From Meandrina meandrites (lineage: Eukaryota > Cnidaria > Anthozoa > Scleractinia > Meandrinidae), in NCBI GenBank assembly GCA_963693305.1, contig OY855914.1, positions 17,958,260-18,022,259 of the forward strand: a DNA stretch of 64,000 nt. The letters run 5' to 3'. Both the position numbers and the translations under genes were made by a program. Each line of letters starts with the position of its first letter. Within the stretch, counting starts at the first letter, position 1. Positions 11,232-22,917 of this stretch are shown piece after piece. Under the pieces are notes generated by a model. The model did no database searches. It worked only from the letters and a program-made list of their open reading frames with translations, and was not told where the DNA came from.

Positions 11232-11375
11232 ATACAAATTATAACGGCAACTTATTTCTACTGATTTGCTGTTGCTGCTTCTTCTGTTATATATTACTGT
11301 TGCTTTAATAATCACGAATCATTTGAATCTGTCAGTGTGGTTGGGTATGACGGCAGACGATAGTCAGCATTGAAA
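11232..11375. repeat. Right end of duplicated block, copy A
   Basis: The sequence from about 11232 to the shared ACATGTGTAC near 11375 matches 26696-26862 and then similarity stops abruptly. This gives the right-hand limit of the duplicated block in both copies. Confidence 0.65.
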
Positions 11376-11557
11376 CATGTGTACTTTTCTAACATATTTT
11401 TAAGTAGTAATCGCCTCTATCTACTCGCCAATGTTTTTATCTTCGTTCTTATACGCACTTGGCAAATTATGTTTTATTTTCTTAAGAGAGTTTTAAGTTT
11501 GTATAAATAACGAACTTCGTTTATTTATGTTTTTCAATATTCTTTTCTGTTTCTAAG

Positions 11558-11731
11558 TCGACGGTGGCTGGAGCGAATGGAGCAAATGGAGTATGTGCAC
11601 AAAGACAATCAGTGGCATACAAACAAGGACAAGAGAATGCGAGAACCCAGAGCCAGCGCACGGTGGAAAACCCTGCAATGGAACCAGAGTAGTTGTAAGG
11701 GAATGTGGGGACATGTCAAGTTGCCATGAAG
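11558..11731 (+). CDS. Thrombospondin type 1 repeat exon
   Basis: A 174-base exon, phase 1 at both ends, lies between a TTTCTAAG acceptor and an AAG-GTACAT donor. It encodes about 58 residues beginning DGGWSEWSKW, then the arginine-rich TRTRECENP, HGGKPCNG and RECGDMSSC. This is a near-complete type 1 repeat with the stacked tryptophans. Canonical repeats have six cysteines. Here the second of the first pair is missing (CTKTI instead of CSxTC), leaving five, which could leave one unpaired. Such repeats are extracellular and bind glycans or proteins. One exon per repeat in phase 1 is the usual animal architecture and links it with 1652-1726 and the SRCR exons downstream. Confidence 0.85.
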
Positions 11732-12782
11732 GTACATATAGTTGGCCACTCTACAATATGCATATGATATTTTGTTTCTGTTTTCTGTTTGTTTGTTTGT
11801 TTCTTACTGCCGCTTTAGAAGATGATAATACAATAGGTTTCTCCAATAGCCAGACTGACAATCGAGCTTAAGTAAAATGTAGTGCGATAATAAATTGTAC
11901 ACGTGATTCTTATAGTAAATGTTTCATTTTAGCTTTGAGTGCAACACCAAAAATACATGTTATTATTATAAGTCACCTTAACCGCTCAAGATGACACGTT
12001 GTATTCCTGCCAGCGAAAAAAATAATAATTTTACTGATGCTGGTCAAAAACCTTTTCTTGGCAAATTTGCGCTATGAAAATTCCGAGACAACGCAAATGA
12101 TTTTTTTCTGTCTGTTTCTAACGATATGAAGTCCGATAACAACCAAATAGAAGAGAATCAAAGCAAAGAAAACAACAAATGTTGACGAGTTTCGTGAATT
12201 TATTTTGCGGCAAAACCGGCAAATACAAACTGAAATCGCAAAGTGACATGAAGGTATGGTAGCAGTTTTATGTGGCGGACAAGTCAGAGAAGTCTGCGAC
12301 ATACCTGAAGAAAAATGAACTGAACATTCCGTTGTGTAAACTTTTCAACGGCACGGAATATGAACCAGGCACTGTAACATCTTTTCAGCTTTAGAGTTAG
12401 GGTGAGGCCTCTAACACGGACGTTGAGCAAGTGTGGGTCCAACGTTAACATTTGAATGATGAAGAAAAGTTCAAGTTTTTTTTTTCGTGGGTTGCGATCT
12501 CAACAATTACACTTTCAATATTCAACTCGTATCAGGGAAAGATTTGCACCACAGAAGCGCCAACGACAGATGAAATGAGCATTCTTGTTTTATAAGGCTT
12601 CAATTCAAACCCAGCATTGCTTCGCAACTTTAAGCCGTTTTCAATACCCTTTTTAGGGCCAGAAAAAAGCGCATTTTCCTATTTGGTCGCATCGTGCTCT
12701 TTACTTCGACTTGATTTATTCAAGAATTTAACACTCCGTCATTTAACATGCAAACAAAGGAAAGGATGAATTTCATTTGAAT
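11732..12782. other. Intron, no gene seen
   Basis: The stretch between the thrombospondin exon and the next repeat cluster shows only short frames without recognisable domains. Confidence 0.5.
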
Positions 12783-12789
12783 TCAAATA

Positions 12790-12931
12790 CTACACATTAC
12801 TAGAGAGGGATTCTCTTGTTTGTGAAAACTGGTTGTAAATACACGACCGATACTATTTCCAAGTTCACGCAGTTCTCTGCGTACGTATTCGGCGGATTTC
12901 GGATCATTGAATGGCAAGGTGATGCGTATAG
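12790..12931 (-). pseudogene. Penelope-like reverse transcriptase fragment
   Basis: On the minus strand about 45 codons read IRITLPFNDPKSAEYVRREL followed by RELGNSIG. The 43 kb Penelope-like protein has the matching segment IRIVLPFKDQRSADALRRNL with LNDLNKKIG, in the region between reverse transcriptase and nuclease. Nothing else of the element is retained. The fragment stops where the inverted-repeat element at 12932 begins, so that element probably inserted into it. Confidence 0.6.
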
Positions 12932-13810
12932 TATGGGGCCCAGTTCTCGGCAGGGTCCAGTTCTCGGCCACTTTATGTTCAACGCCTTTCTTTGCGCCAA
13001 AAATGACTTTTTTAAATATATATATTTTTTTTATTTTTCCAGAGATAGACTGACTCACTTACTTTTGTTATCTTGAGTTCTGAGTTGAAGCTACGCGAGC
13101 TGAACTTTTTTTCAAAAACTTGCTTTTTTAAGGCTCCTGAGAAATTATTCGCTTAAATTCGTATTTTAAAGGTATACACTTACCAAATGAGTCCATTTTT
13201 GGCGTATGGAGTGAATAATGTTCTAGCTTTCTTTTAAAGTAAACGTTTTGTTATACGCTTGTATTTTTCGGCCAAAATTGACTCCGTAATATTTCCTTGC
13301 GACGTCTGCGTATTTGCCAATTCGCACGCAAATCACCAAGGGGGCCGAAAGTATTTTAATAATTAAGATAAATTAAATTTCTGAGCTCCGGCTTGGCCAC
13401 TGTCTAAAAGACCCAACTTTTTAACGACCTTTTTACTGCACCCATGCGCGTAAAGCGGATTACAAACTTTCTTTTCCAGATTAAAAAAAAAAAAAAACTT
13501 AGCCCCTTTAACATAATTTGTGATCGTAATTACAAAAATAAGTTTTAAAAGTGATTTAATATTTGGAAAAAGTGGTTAAACCTTCTTTAATATAGAGAAA
13601 TGCGCACACCCTTTTTGTGCCCGAGAACTGGGCCCAATGCCCAAGAACGGGGCCCGCAAAAGGTGCGGTGTAGTTTTCACCAGTCGATTTTTTTACACAT
13701 ATAAGCTGAATTCAGAAGCTAGTTGCGGACGCAATTTTTAAGTTCCTGTGGTTCTTCTGACGTAAGAAATACAAGATTACGTCTTTTGTGGCCGAGAACT
13801 GGGCCCCATA
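12932..13810. mobile_element. MITE with 20-bp perfect terminal inverted repeats
   Basis: TATGGGGCCCAGTTCTCGG at 12932-12950 is the exact reverse complement of 13792-13810, and one more base pairs inside. The left end also carries a 17-base tandem duplication of the inner part (12951-12967), after which CCAC continues the similarity with the right end. A further inverted copy of the motif lies at about 13620-13650. No transposase frame is present. The element is about 880 bases long. No target duplication is obvious. Confidence 0.65.
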
Positions 13811-13861
13811 AAACCCTGGAGTCGAAAAATGTTGTAACCGTGCCTTTCCGGCTTTCATGCC

Positions 13862-14045
13862 TTTTTTCGTGATGCCTTCTTGCGTGATACCTTTCAGGGT
13901 GATGCCATTCTGCGTGATGCCTTCTTGCGTGATGGCTTTAAGCGTGATTCCTTTTTGCGTCATGCCTTCAAGCGTGATGCCTTTTTGCGCGATTCCTTTA
14001 AGTGTGATGCATTTTTGCGTGATGCCTTTAAGCTTGATGGCTTTT
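13862..14045. repeat. 15-bp minisatellite
   Basis: A degenerate 15-base unit of the type GCGTGATGCCTTTWA is repeated about twelve times. On either strand it reads as a five-residue repeat (for example ITLKG/ITQEG), which creates spurious open frames. Confidence 0.85.
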
Positions 14046-15061
14046 CATGTATTGCTTTTTCCTGTTTGGTCGCTTTCCTCCTATGGAATTTGAGTTGTTG
14101 AATGTCCGATTCGACTAATTTTATTGCCATTACTGGTAATTGAATTTTGTCATAGATATACCTAAATACGTTACGTACCTTGTAAAATTTGCATGGTGAC
14201 ATTACATTTGTTCTAAAATGTCTTGCAAAATCTTCCGTTATCAAAATATTTTCTGTAGAAAATTTGTTAATAATAAAACAATAATCGCGCTTAATGTTCC
14301 GGAATATCGTCTGATACAGACGAGGCCGCAGGACGAGTTGACTAAAATGACCTCGCTAATTCGCAGAAAAACTGTTTAATATACGCTACATTATAAAGAA
14401 TCATAAAGAAACCACTGAAACTGGATTGAAGCTTGTGACAGTCTGTGCATGCCACAGCCTAACAGGTGGAGCTTTCTAGGGATCCGCACCACTCTAACCA
14501 AAGCTTGTTTTTTTAGAAAGTTGATCAATGAAACAACTAACTTGCCCTCGGAGTCCTTTTGTGAATAGTTTAAAATTTCAATATGGTCAGTAGACGGTTT
14601 TGTTGCAATTCGCTTAAATGCTACTACAATAATCGAAATGAGAACGCAGTAGCTCGCTAGGGATACAAAGAGCGTTTAAAAAAGCAAAGAATCGTTTAAA
14701 GAATTACAAAAAAGCGAAACAAAAATATCTTATTTTCAAGATGTCAATGTCAGAAGTTATCGTTTTCGCAAATTAATCAACGTGTTTGCTCTAAGGTAAA
14801 CAACAACAACAATAACAACAAAACATTTGTATACGGACCAAGTGGTTTGTTAGCTGCAACTCTCTTTATATAGACTCCACTAAAAGTTAGAATCGCGGGT
14901 TTATTGAAAGTATCATGTGTACTTTTTTATCTTGTAAAACTTAAATCTATTCAATGAGAATATCACATCATTTTCACATTTCCATAGGAAAAGTATGTTA
15001 AAATTAACAAGTCGGAAAAATCAACCGGACCAATTTAATAATATCCGTGTTTGCTGAATAG
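14046..15061. other. Intron, no gene seen
   Basis: The stretch is AT-rich with small CAA/AAC-rich patches near 14800. No domain-bearing frame was found. Confidence 0.5.
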
Positions 15062-15316
15062 AGTTTCCACTGCGCCTTCAAACAAAGGAAACCCCATCCC
15101 TCGGTACTATGGAAATATACAAGAATAATACCTGGAAAAAACTATGCACGGCAACTTGGGATACCGCTGAAGAAAATTTGACCTGCCAGGCAATAGGTTA
15201 CTCTAACAGCGGAGTTTATGACAACAGCACTACCTCCAACACAACTGTTCACCCTCATTGTACGTCCTTGACAAACTGCCTCAATAACAGCCATGGAAAC
15301 TTTCAAACATGCAAAG
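15062..15316 (+). CDS. SRCR-like exon, divergent
   Basis: Starting after an ATAG acceptor and ending at AAAG-GTATGT, this phase 1 exon encodes about 85 residues. It begins FPLRLQ and contains MEIYKNNTWKKLC, WDTAEENLTCQAIGY and a threonine/asparagine-rich tail with three more cysteines. The GxxEIYxNxTWxxLC and W(D)xxxxxxxC patterns are those of the first half of a scavenger receptor cysteine-rich domain. The second half is unlike the canonical motif and has several N-glycosylation sequons (NNT, NLT, NST, NTT, NNS). Only five cysteines are present. It probably forms an extracellular module of the same protein as the neighbouring exons, but it may be a degenerate or specialised module. Confidence 0.6.
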
Positions 15317-16341
15317 GTATGTATTAGGCAACTCAGGCATTAGCTCGAGTCCCAAATCTCGAAATAAACTTCCAAGAGAATTGCACATCCGACAATTGCA
15401 AACTAAGAAAATAGAATTTTTACTTGTTCGTTCACCACAATTGCCACTGAAGAAAAACAACTTAGAAGCCTTACACAAAACACCACAAAATCATTCGATT
15501 GCATGACTTGCTCTTGTATGTCACGTGATCGATTGCGAATAAATCTGAAAAGTTTTAGAACTCACTAACCACCGACACTTCCCCACCCTTTAAGGTATCT
15601 TCCAAGTTTGAACGAGGGTTTTACTCTCCGATGGTCAATTTATAATGTTAGTTATTTATTTTTGGAAACGTTTTGCGACGAGAAGAGATTCCTCTTGGCC
15701 ATTTGCATTCCAAGGCAACCGTATTTTGCGAAAGATTGTTTACCGGTTTTTAATTTTCCGGTTTATCAAGTTCCTCTTACAAAGCATTAATAGGCATTCC
15801 GTGTAAAAACCGACCAGTCACGTGTTGTTGTACGTGTTGGACTCAGGAAGATTTTGTACACAATTCAGGTTAGCTTAATAAAAGTTGTCATGTTTGTCAT
15901 GTTTCATAGTCTATTTTTTAATCGACGGCTGGTTTAAAATATTTTTAAATACAATTGAAATAAATAAAAACAGCGTTCAAAATGACCAGATAGCAATGAA
16001 ATTTGCTATTTTTGTGTACTTGTTGAAAGCTATTCTACCACTATATGAAAAGTGCCCACAAAGTTTGTTTCAGTTTTTTGTAGACCAGTCCTCGGTCTAA
16101 TAAAATATTAGAAATTCGATTCCAGATTAGGTCCCAGTTTTGCGAATTTGTAATTTTCGTTGAGGCACCTAGCCAATGGAGTGCGTGGCATCGATAGGTG
16201 GGTGTACGAGAAAAATCATAACTAATTTTCAAAAACATGAGACAAGTTTAATTTTACGCTTAAAATAAACTTGGCTACTGATTTAAATTTGGTTGTCATA
16301 TGGTGCCTTGAGTTTCAGGCCAAAGTCATTGTTACGAAGAA
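15317..16341. other. Intron, no gene seen
   Basis: Short open frames occur but none has a recognisable domain. The base composition does not differ from that of the adjoining introns. Confidence 0.5.
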
Positions 16342-16485
16342 CGGATTAGCTTACCCTACGCTCCCTTCGGAAAAAGTGACCAAACGCAAGTATTAGAACA
16401 AAGCAAGCCAGCAGATTAGCTTACCCTACGCTCCCTTCGGAAAAAGTGACTAAACGCAAGTATTGGAACAAACCAAGCCAAACAA
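16342..16485. repeat. Tandem duplication of about 72 bp
   Basis: A unit beginning GATTAGCTTACCCTACGCTC occurs twice in direct tandem with a few substitutions (CCAAACG versus CTAAACG). Confidence 0.85.
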
Positions 16486-16842
16486 ATACGATTTTTGTAT
16501 TTAGAACGTGATGTTTAACTTCTGTAGAGAAAATGAAAGAACTTCATTTTTCCGCCGAAAATTGACCGGTCGCTTTTTACACGGAATGCCTCTTAATAAT
16601 TTTGTCTCAGTTAATAGCTGTTTCTATGAGGTTTTTTTTTATTATTATTTTAAACCAATAAGTAAACTAATAACTTCAACTTTCCTTACCCGTGGTCACC
16701 CAATTGCAACCTTAAAATTGCTCTCTATAATACATAAATGCTTATGAGCGTCACTTACTAAACAAGGCAAACAACAGGGATTTATTTTAATATATTCCCT
16801 ACAATTTTGTACAAGTTCCCGTACGCTAAAATGGTGCAAAAG

Positions 16843-17124
16843 TGGACTACGGTGGTAGAGTGGAAGTTTTTTACCGGGGGAAGTGGGGAAAGATTTGCCG
16901 TAATGAATGGGATATTACGGATGCACAAGTAATCTGCCGTCAGCTTGGCTTTGAAGATACTTTGGCTGAATTCCTCGGTTCCGATGTTCAGGATAGCGAT
17001 ATACCTTTCCTGATGTCTGATGTTGCCTGCAATGGAGATGAAACTGAATTGGCATACTGCAAGCGCAAAGATGGAAAGGCTGACTGTTCAGACGACAAGG
17101 GCGCCGAGGCACTGTGCGAACCAA
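16843..17124 (+). CDS. SRCR domain exon
   Basis: This exon encodes about 94 residues with the canonical order [30 protein letters not shown], an acidic central loop, [15 protein letters not shown] and ALCEP. It has six cysteines, as in group A scavenger receptor cysteine-rich domains. These are extracellular ligand-binding modules of cell-surface or secreted proteins, often in innate recognition. The donor CCAA-GTAAGT is strong and phase 1. The acceptor proposed at AAAAG/TGGAC is phase 1 but has a poor pyrimidine tract, so the start is uncertain. The usual N-terminal VRLVGG strand must be supplied by an upstream exon. No later exon of this gene was found in the window. Confidence 0.85.
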
Positions 17125-18146
17125 GTAAGTATTAGATAATGTTTGAATTATAAATATTAACTAGTTACGGACTTCAAAGCTTTTCCTGAAACCTTGAGCG
17201 GATCATCATTGCCAAGAATGATCTGATATGTAAACTATGTATGTTTTAACTATTTCGAAGTATATTAACCGTTAATAAGTCCGGTAAAATCTCGATGGGA
17301 ATGACTGTTGTTGAATGATATGATGGAACTTTCAGTAGCCCATGGAAATTCGATATGTGAACTATTTATTCGGAATGTTTGACACTGCAATCCACGGTTG
17401 ACCAAATATTGTCGTTTTTTTGCCTCGTTGCGAGCGTGTACACACGTGACACGAGGTATATGTAGTAGTTCGGCTGCATTCCTATCATTCTAAACTGCAA
17501 GACTACATGTAGGATTCCTTACATTCCGAATGTAAGATTAATGTAAAATTCGTCGGATTTTGGCGCGTTTATCAAGCTACAGTCCAGGTTGAGCTTCAGG
17601 AGGTTGGGAGTGTTTAAAGTATTTATGAAAGACACAGACGCCTTTTACGTTTCCGTTCTTGCAATAACATTTTTACCTTTGTGACAGAGATTATAGCTGT
17701 TGTAAAAAGCTTAACACGCGGTGGCGAAAACACTGTTGCCCGAAAGGGCGTTACTCAAGGTTTTAAAACTGTCTTGGATCTTTGATTTCTAGTTTAGATT
17801 ACTTATATCACGTATTTTTCACAGTTGTTTCTAAATGCGTAAAATACGACTACATTTGCGTTTACAAAAACACATACGAGTAATTAATGGAAACAGAGAA
17901 GATAGCAAAGGTAGCAATGACATTTCAGCCATGGTCTAAGGGGAAAGAGAAAAGAGCTCGGGAAGTGCTGCGCTAATGTGTTCTTAGATAAAATAAATGC
18001 AGCCAGCTGGGGCCACCTTGCATTCGTCTGTAGATGTCTTTTATGCGTTAGAAAAGGGACCATCTATCTGTATATCTATATCATGGGGGCGGTCTTGCAA
18101 AGGGAGGCATGCTCCCATCACTGCAAGATATAAAATAATAATGGGT
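17125..18146. other. 3' flank or intron of the SRCR gene, no gene seen
   Basis: No further SRCR or thrombospondin exon is recognised here on the + strand. The frames present are short and without motifs. Confidence 0.45.
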
Positions 18147-18163
18147 GGGGGGGGGGGGGGGGG
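18147..18163 (+). repeat. Poly-G tract, 17 bases
   Basis: A run of 17 G is preceded by GGGT. Similar runs of 17-20 bases occur at 25513 (as C), 26927, 30634 and 33264. Confidence 0.95.
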
Positions 18164-18169
18164 AGTAAA

Positions 18170-19641
18170 AGACCTTAAAAACAATAAAATATGTACATAA
18201 TTTAAAAAAAGATTACTAAGAATTACTAAGAAATGTTAATTATGATTAAAAAAATAGAACCTAATAAAAATGTCAATCATTCTAATCTAAGCGCGTTCTT
18301 AAAAAAATGACTTTTTTCAACATCTAAAACGTTGTTTCGTAAGGCATTCCATTCTCTGATAGTTCTACAATAGAATGAGTTCCTATAACTCTCTGAGTTT
18401 GGAGTTCTTTCGATGAACCTGTCTTTGTGAAAAGATCGAAGTTGACAATTACGCCTTTTGATATAGCATGAGATTTCTAATGCTGATTCACCATGAATAG
18501 CTTTATGAAGTAAGGTGAGGCGAGCAGATTTCCTTCTGTTTTGAAGGGAGGGCCAATCCAAATCGTTAAGTAAATTGGGAACAGTTCCAGGTGTTCGCTG
18601 CCAACAGTTCTTCACAAATCGAGCAGCTCGCCGTTGGACGTCTTCTATTTGCTTTATATGCTTGGTAGTCCATGGATTTCACACTGGGCTTGCATGTTAC
18701 AGATGAGGGCTCACTAGTGCTTTATAAGCTAATTCTTTAATTGATTCAGGGCAGTTGCCAAGATTTCTTCGCAGAAAGCCAAGAGTTTGGTTTGCTTTGG
18801 TAACCTTATTGTTAATATGATGGCCCCAGTCTAGTTTAGAGGATAGCTCAACGCCAAGATATGGATGTTGTGACACTGATTCTAGGGAGTGACCCATAAA
18901 TTTGTAATCATAAATAACAGGATCACGTTTTCTGGTTATCCTCATGACAAAGCATTTACTTGGATTAAATTGCATCAGCCATTTCTGCGACCAATATTCA
19001 ATAGTGGATAGATTGGATTGAAGATCTTCAGCATCATTGGTTGACTCTATAACACTATATAAGATTGTATCATCTGCAAATAGGCGTAAAGCAGAGGAGC
19101 AGTGATCACCGACATCGTTTACTTATAAGAGAAACATCAGTTTTCCTAAGACCGTTCCTTGAGGAACACCAGAAGATACGTGAACTGAGTGGGATGAGGC
19201 ACCATTAACTACAACGGACTGTTCTCTGCATGTAAGCCAGTTTGCTAGCCAATGTTTAAGACTACCACGTATGCCATAATAATCCAGTTTGCGAATAAGA
19301 CGTTGGTGAGGAACAACATCAAATGCCTTAGAGAAATCCATAATTATGAGGTCTGTCTGCTTACCATTGTCAAGAGCCTTGGCAATTTCCTCAATTGCAG
19401 TTACGAGCTGGGTTTCACAAGAAAACTTCTGGCCGAAGCCATGTTGAGAGTTGACAAGAATATTGTTTGAATCCAGATGGGTCATTATATCATGAAAAAT
19501 AATATGTTCCAGGATTTTGCAGGGTACAGCAGTTAATGAGATAGGACGGTAATTACTGGCAAGGTGCTTGCTGCCTTTTTTTTAAAGACAGGTGTTATAT
19601 TGGCCTTCAACCAGTCTTTTGGCACTGTTCCAGATTCCATT
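18170..19641 (-). pseudogene. 5'-truncated, decayed CR1/L2-type LINE reverse transcriptase
   Basis: Read on the minus strand, the remains include NYRPISLTAV and SQHGFGQKFSCETQL, then DLIIMDFSKAFDVVPHQRL (palm motif A). SSGVPQGTVLGKLMFLL, FADDTILY (catalytic motif C, near 19075) and LGVELSSKLDWGHHI follow. The C-terminal tail ends near 18277 with REWNALRN. These are the standard blocks of Jockey/CR1/L2-type LINE ORF2 without a visible endonuclease half. Frameshifts at about 19585 (an A run), 19125 and 18680 break the frame. The 5' truncation joins directly to the duplicated block at 19642, so this insertion cut into copy B. Confidence 0.85.
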
Positions 19642-19909
19642 CGATTTAGCCGTCGATGGTCAGCTTTCCCACTGCATTTATCACCTCTCGACAGCAACGA
19701 AACTCCAGCGCACCAACTAAATTAGGTCATTGCAATTTTCACATTAGTACCTGTAAAGTAAATGCAGAACAAAAGAGCTAACTTTATGCCGTTGGTTTCT
19801 CAAATTCTAGCCCAGATGACTTGAGTGACTCTCTTGTCGCGCTTGCTTCGAGAGAGCGATGCGATCATCTCTTTGTTAAATGCATAAATATGTATGAATG
19901 CTAGGAAAA

Positions 19910-20170
19910 TTATACGGGCCATGAGTTCACGGGATCCGTTCTCTGGTATCTCGGCTCAAATACTATAGGCGAAAGGCCATCTAGTAGATCTACATCAGCC
20001 TCTTCGTCTTGACCAGCATCTTCCTCATCTTCCGCGCGCGGTTCGTCTTCATACGGCGTGTATTGACTGTACACAACTTCAACGTCTTCCTCTTCTTCGT
20101 CCTCAACATCTATTTCTTCGTGGAGGTCTGATCTTTCAGACGAAGCGCTCATTTCGGAGTCGCTCGACAT
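19910..20170 (-). CDS. Acidic protein fragment, mobile-element associated
   Basis: The frame encodes 86 residues beginning MSSDSEMS. It is extremely rich in glutamate and aspartate up to about residue 62 and then reads DGLSPIVFEPRYQR before a stop. The copy-A homologue shares the start and N-terminus, so the start is supported by conservation. It looks like the disordered N-terminus of a longer transposon protein whose downstream exon or body is missing. No function can be assigned. Confidence 0.35.
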   Translation of the reverse strand: MSSDSEMSASSERSDLHEEIDVEDEEEEDVEVVYSQYTPYEDEPRAEDEEDAGQDEEADVDLLDGLSPIVFEPRYQRTDPVNSWPV

Positions 20171-20880
20171 GCTCTTTCGCCTTGTAAAACCTTAGCGATT
20201 AAAGCGCAAAGAGACGCTGTCCACAACAAGACGTCTTAGGCGTCTAAACTCGTCCCAGTCTCATGGACATTTTTTAAGGAAAATTAGGCTTTTCGCAGCG
20301 GCAAAAAATCACGACTAAACTTTATTTTTAAGCCGTTTAAAGTTTACAGCCGTTTTATTAACATATTGGAAGGTAAACTACCACATCAAAAATCTCTTTA
20401 TACGCACTTTAACAAGCTTCGTTCTTGATAGAGCTCACGTAGTAGAATGTCACTGACTTGACGAAGGAAAAAAAAAGTTCATATTACAAGCAATTATCGA
20501 AGGAGGTTTCTGTGATATACAGAATTTCGAAAGCCGAGGTTGGTCTTTTCAGATGAAAAAAATGTTACCAGCCGAAAGCAAAACTTGGATCCATGGCCAA
20601 ATTGTTACAAAATAAACTTAGTATCTTCTACTTCACCCTCGTATTCATCATTATATTCTACAATTTCTTCTTCTTCTATTTCTGTGGATTTTTTTTTCTG
20701 ATTTGGCGCATCTTACTGCATTTCGTGTTTTTAAACACTATACTGAGTACAGCAATAAATGAATCCGTGCTAAATACCGCGCTCTACAAATGACACAACA
20801 TCAAGAGAAATAATTTATTACATATAAAGCGAGAATTTTGGGCAATAAAGCTTGTAAATAGAATTCTACATTAGTTATAT

Positions 20881-20960
20881 TTCACATGTGAAAAAAGTGA
20901 TACGTCCAATCAGCTTCGCGTATAGCTTTCTTCACATGTGAAAAATGTAACCAATCAGCA
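20881..20960. promoter_or_regulatory. Paired TTCACATGTGAA palindromes with CCAAT boxes, copy B
   Basis: The two 12-base palindromes begin at 20881 and 20931, again exactly 50 bases apart, with TCCAATCAGC between them and ACCAATCAG after them. Conservation of motif and spacing between diverged copies argues for a functional site. Confidence 0.4.
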
Positions 20961-21715
20961 CAAAGAGTATAACGACTAAACCAATCAGAGGGCGAGAACT
21001 CAAAAGGTTTCCAACAGAGTTGAAAACAGCGAGCGGCCAGTTTTCTCTCGACGGCAGTTTTTTCTTTCAAAATGTGACCACACGGTTTGTTCCTTTGCAA
21101 TACTTTGCCTTTTATAAAGAGCTTCCTGGAAAGGTAAGCCAATGGAAACATGCTAAGCAAAACTTGAAGAATACTATTATGATAAAAATCATTCTTCAAA
21201 GGCGGAGTTAAGGCGTCAGTTAAGACAAACAAGCGTCGATAAGTGAAAGCGGAGACAAGACTTTCTTCCAAACTTACAACGGACTTTCTAAGAATATCCA
21301 ACCACTTTTGGGAACGCTATGGGAACGTTAATTACATTTTTTAAATGTGGATTTATGTTGTAATTATTGTTTAATTAACCGACTCCTTGTGTCATCACAA
21401 TTTGTTCAAAATTTGCCAGTTGATTCACAAATATAGTTCATTCGCTTGTACGACGTTTCTTCGATGCCATACGAAAATTTTGCTTTTAACAAGTAACGCA
21501 GTTTGTTTATGTAAAAATATTTTCGTCTAGGAACGTTTGTCGCCAGTAATATTTCTTTTCTGATAAATAGCGATTTCATTTGGAAAGCAATGTACATTTT
21601 CCAGCTTTGTTTATCGCCCTGCGGCGTAACTTAACTGTAATTTCAAAGGTTATTAGCCAGAGAATTCACGTAAAGTGTACAATGGCTGAATTACTGTTAT
21701 ATAATTATAATATAT

Positions 21716-22445
21716 AGATTTAGGCAGGCCTAAAAGCGGAGCTCCTATTTATTGTTTTTTTGTTTTGTTTTTTGTTTTGTTTTTGTTTTTTGCTTGAGTT
21801 TGCACTGTTTCCCAATTAATACGTAGCCACACTATTTCTAAGCGTATACGGTTGCCCATATAGGTACATGTAGCTGCACTTTATTGGGTTGCTCATGCAC
21901 GTACGCTCGTAGGCACACACATGAAATTTTAGTGTTAAAACTTTTCATAACTCTAAGGGTTATTCAGTGTAAAAAGGACCTTGATGAAGGCGAAGAAATT
22001 TGTTTTGATTTACTTCAAAACAGTCAAGGCAAAACGTTCCACTCAATGCATTGAACAAAGAAAATCACACAACAAAGAACACCACAACAAAGAAAATCAC
22101 AGCGGCAAAACTAACTAAGCAAATTCATTGGGAGCCGGTTTGAGTCATTTTTAAGCAGTCTTTTTGTGTAAGAATTGTGACAGTTTGTGATTTAGGAAGT
22201 GGTGCTCGCTGTCTAATAAGCTTACAATGTAGTTTTGAACCATCTTGGTTTGGTTACATGACTACTACGCTGCATGTTTCATCGTACACATTGCTAAATA
22301 CCCTAGAAAATTTTATGCAGAGAAGTGAATTAATTTTCTTCGTTTCTAACAGGCAAATGTGCGTTAGGAAAAGTCTGAACTCGCTCACCGTAGCACAGGC
22401 AACTCGCAATATAAAAGCCGGTGTAAATACTCGTTTACGAATGTA
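21716..22445. other. Non-coding insertion, TTTTG-rich at its left end
   Basis: A TTTTG-type microsatellite covers about 21750-21795. No domain-bearing frame was recognised in the rest. The segment is absent from copy A. Confidence 0.5.
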
Positions 22446-22730
22446 AAAATTTATCACGCGTACGAGATTTCAACACACTCACCAAAATTACAAAAATGCA
22501 AGCGAGTGAAATAGAGCAGTTGGATAATAAGTCGTTTAATCGTTGGTGTGAAGTATCGTTGCCGAAAGTTTTCTCGTTTTTTGCTTTGATTTGTTTGCTG
22601 GATTTTTCTGCAAATACAGCGCTCGGAATCATGTTTTTGATCCGTGTAGCTCAATAATTGATTATTCTTTTTAAAATCCAACGATGAACCTCACGGTTAA
22701 CTCCACTAACTAAAAAACACAACATTTGAA
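22446..22730. repeat. Dispersed repeat shared with 60088-60370
   Basis: Both copies start CGCGTACGAGATTT. They share AACACACTCA, GCAAGCGAG, GATCCGTGTAG and the terminal AATCCAACRATGAACSTCAC block in the same order and orientation, at roughly 70-75 percent identity by eye. The repeat is non-coding and its class is unknown. Confidence 0.65.
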
Positions 22731-22917
22731 ACAAAACATTTAATAGGCAAAAGTTCACAAAAGTGATTAAAGCTAAGAGGTTTGAAAGTAGCCATTTAAC
22801 GAAATTTAAGCTTATAATTGACGGGAAGATCTGAAAACCGACATAACATCGAATTCGCTCATAAATGAAGTATAAGCAGATTCTCATAACAAAATGTGTA
22901 CATTTACGTTTGTTACC

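Larger units (their letters stand above)
19643..21715. repeat. Duplicated block, copy B, left part
   Basis: This segment is the partner of 3653-5060. It begins within CGATTTAGCCGTCGATGG at the LINE junction. It keeps roughly 150 and 560 bases that copy A lacks, so it is the more complete copy. From about 21716 to 23895 it is interrupted by unrelated sequence before the similarity resumes. Confidence 0.7.

Noticed and set aside
13857..14244. Repeat-containing proteins on both strands around 14 kb
   Set aside because: They arise from the 15-base minisatellite, which is a multiple of three and stays open in several frames.
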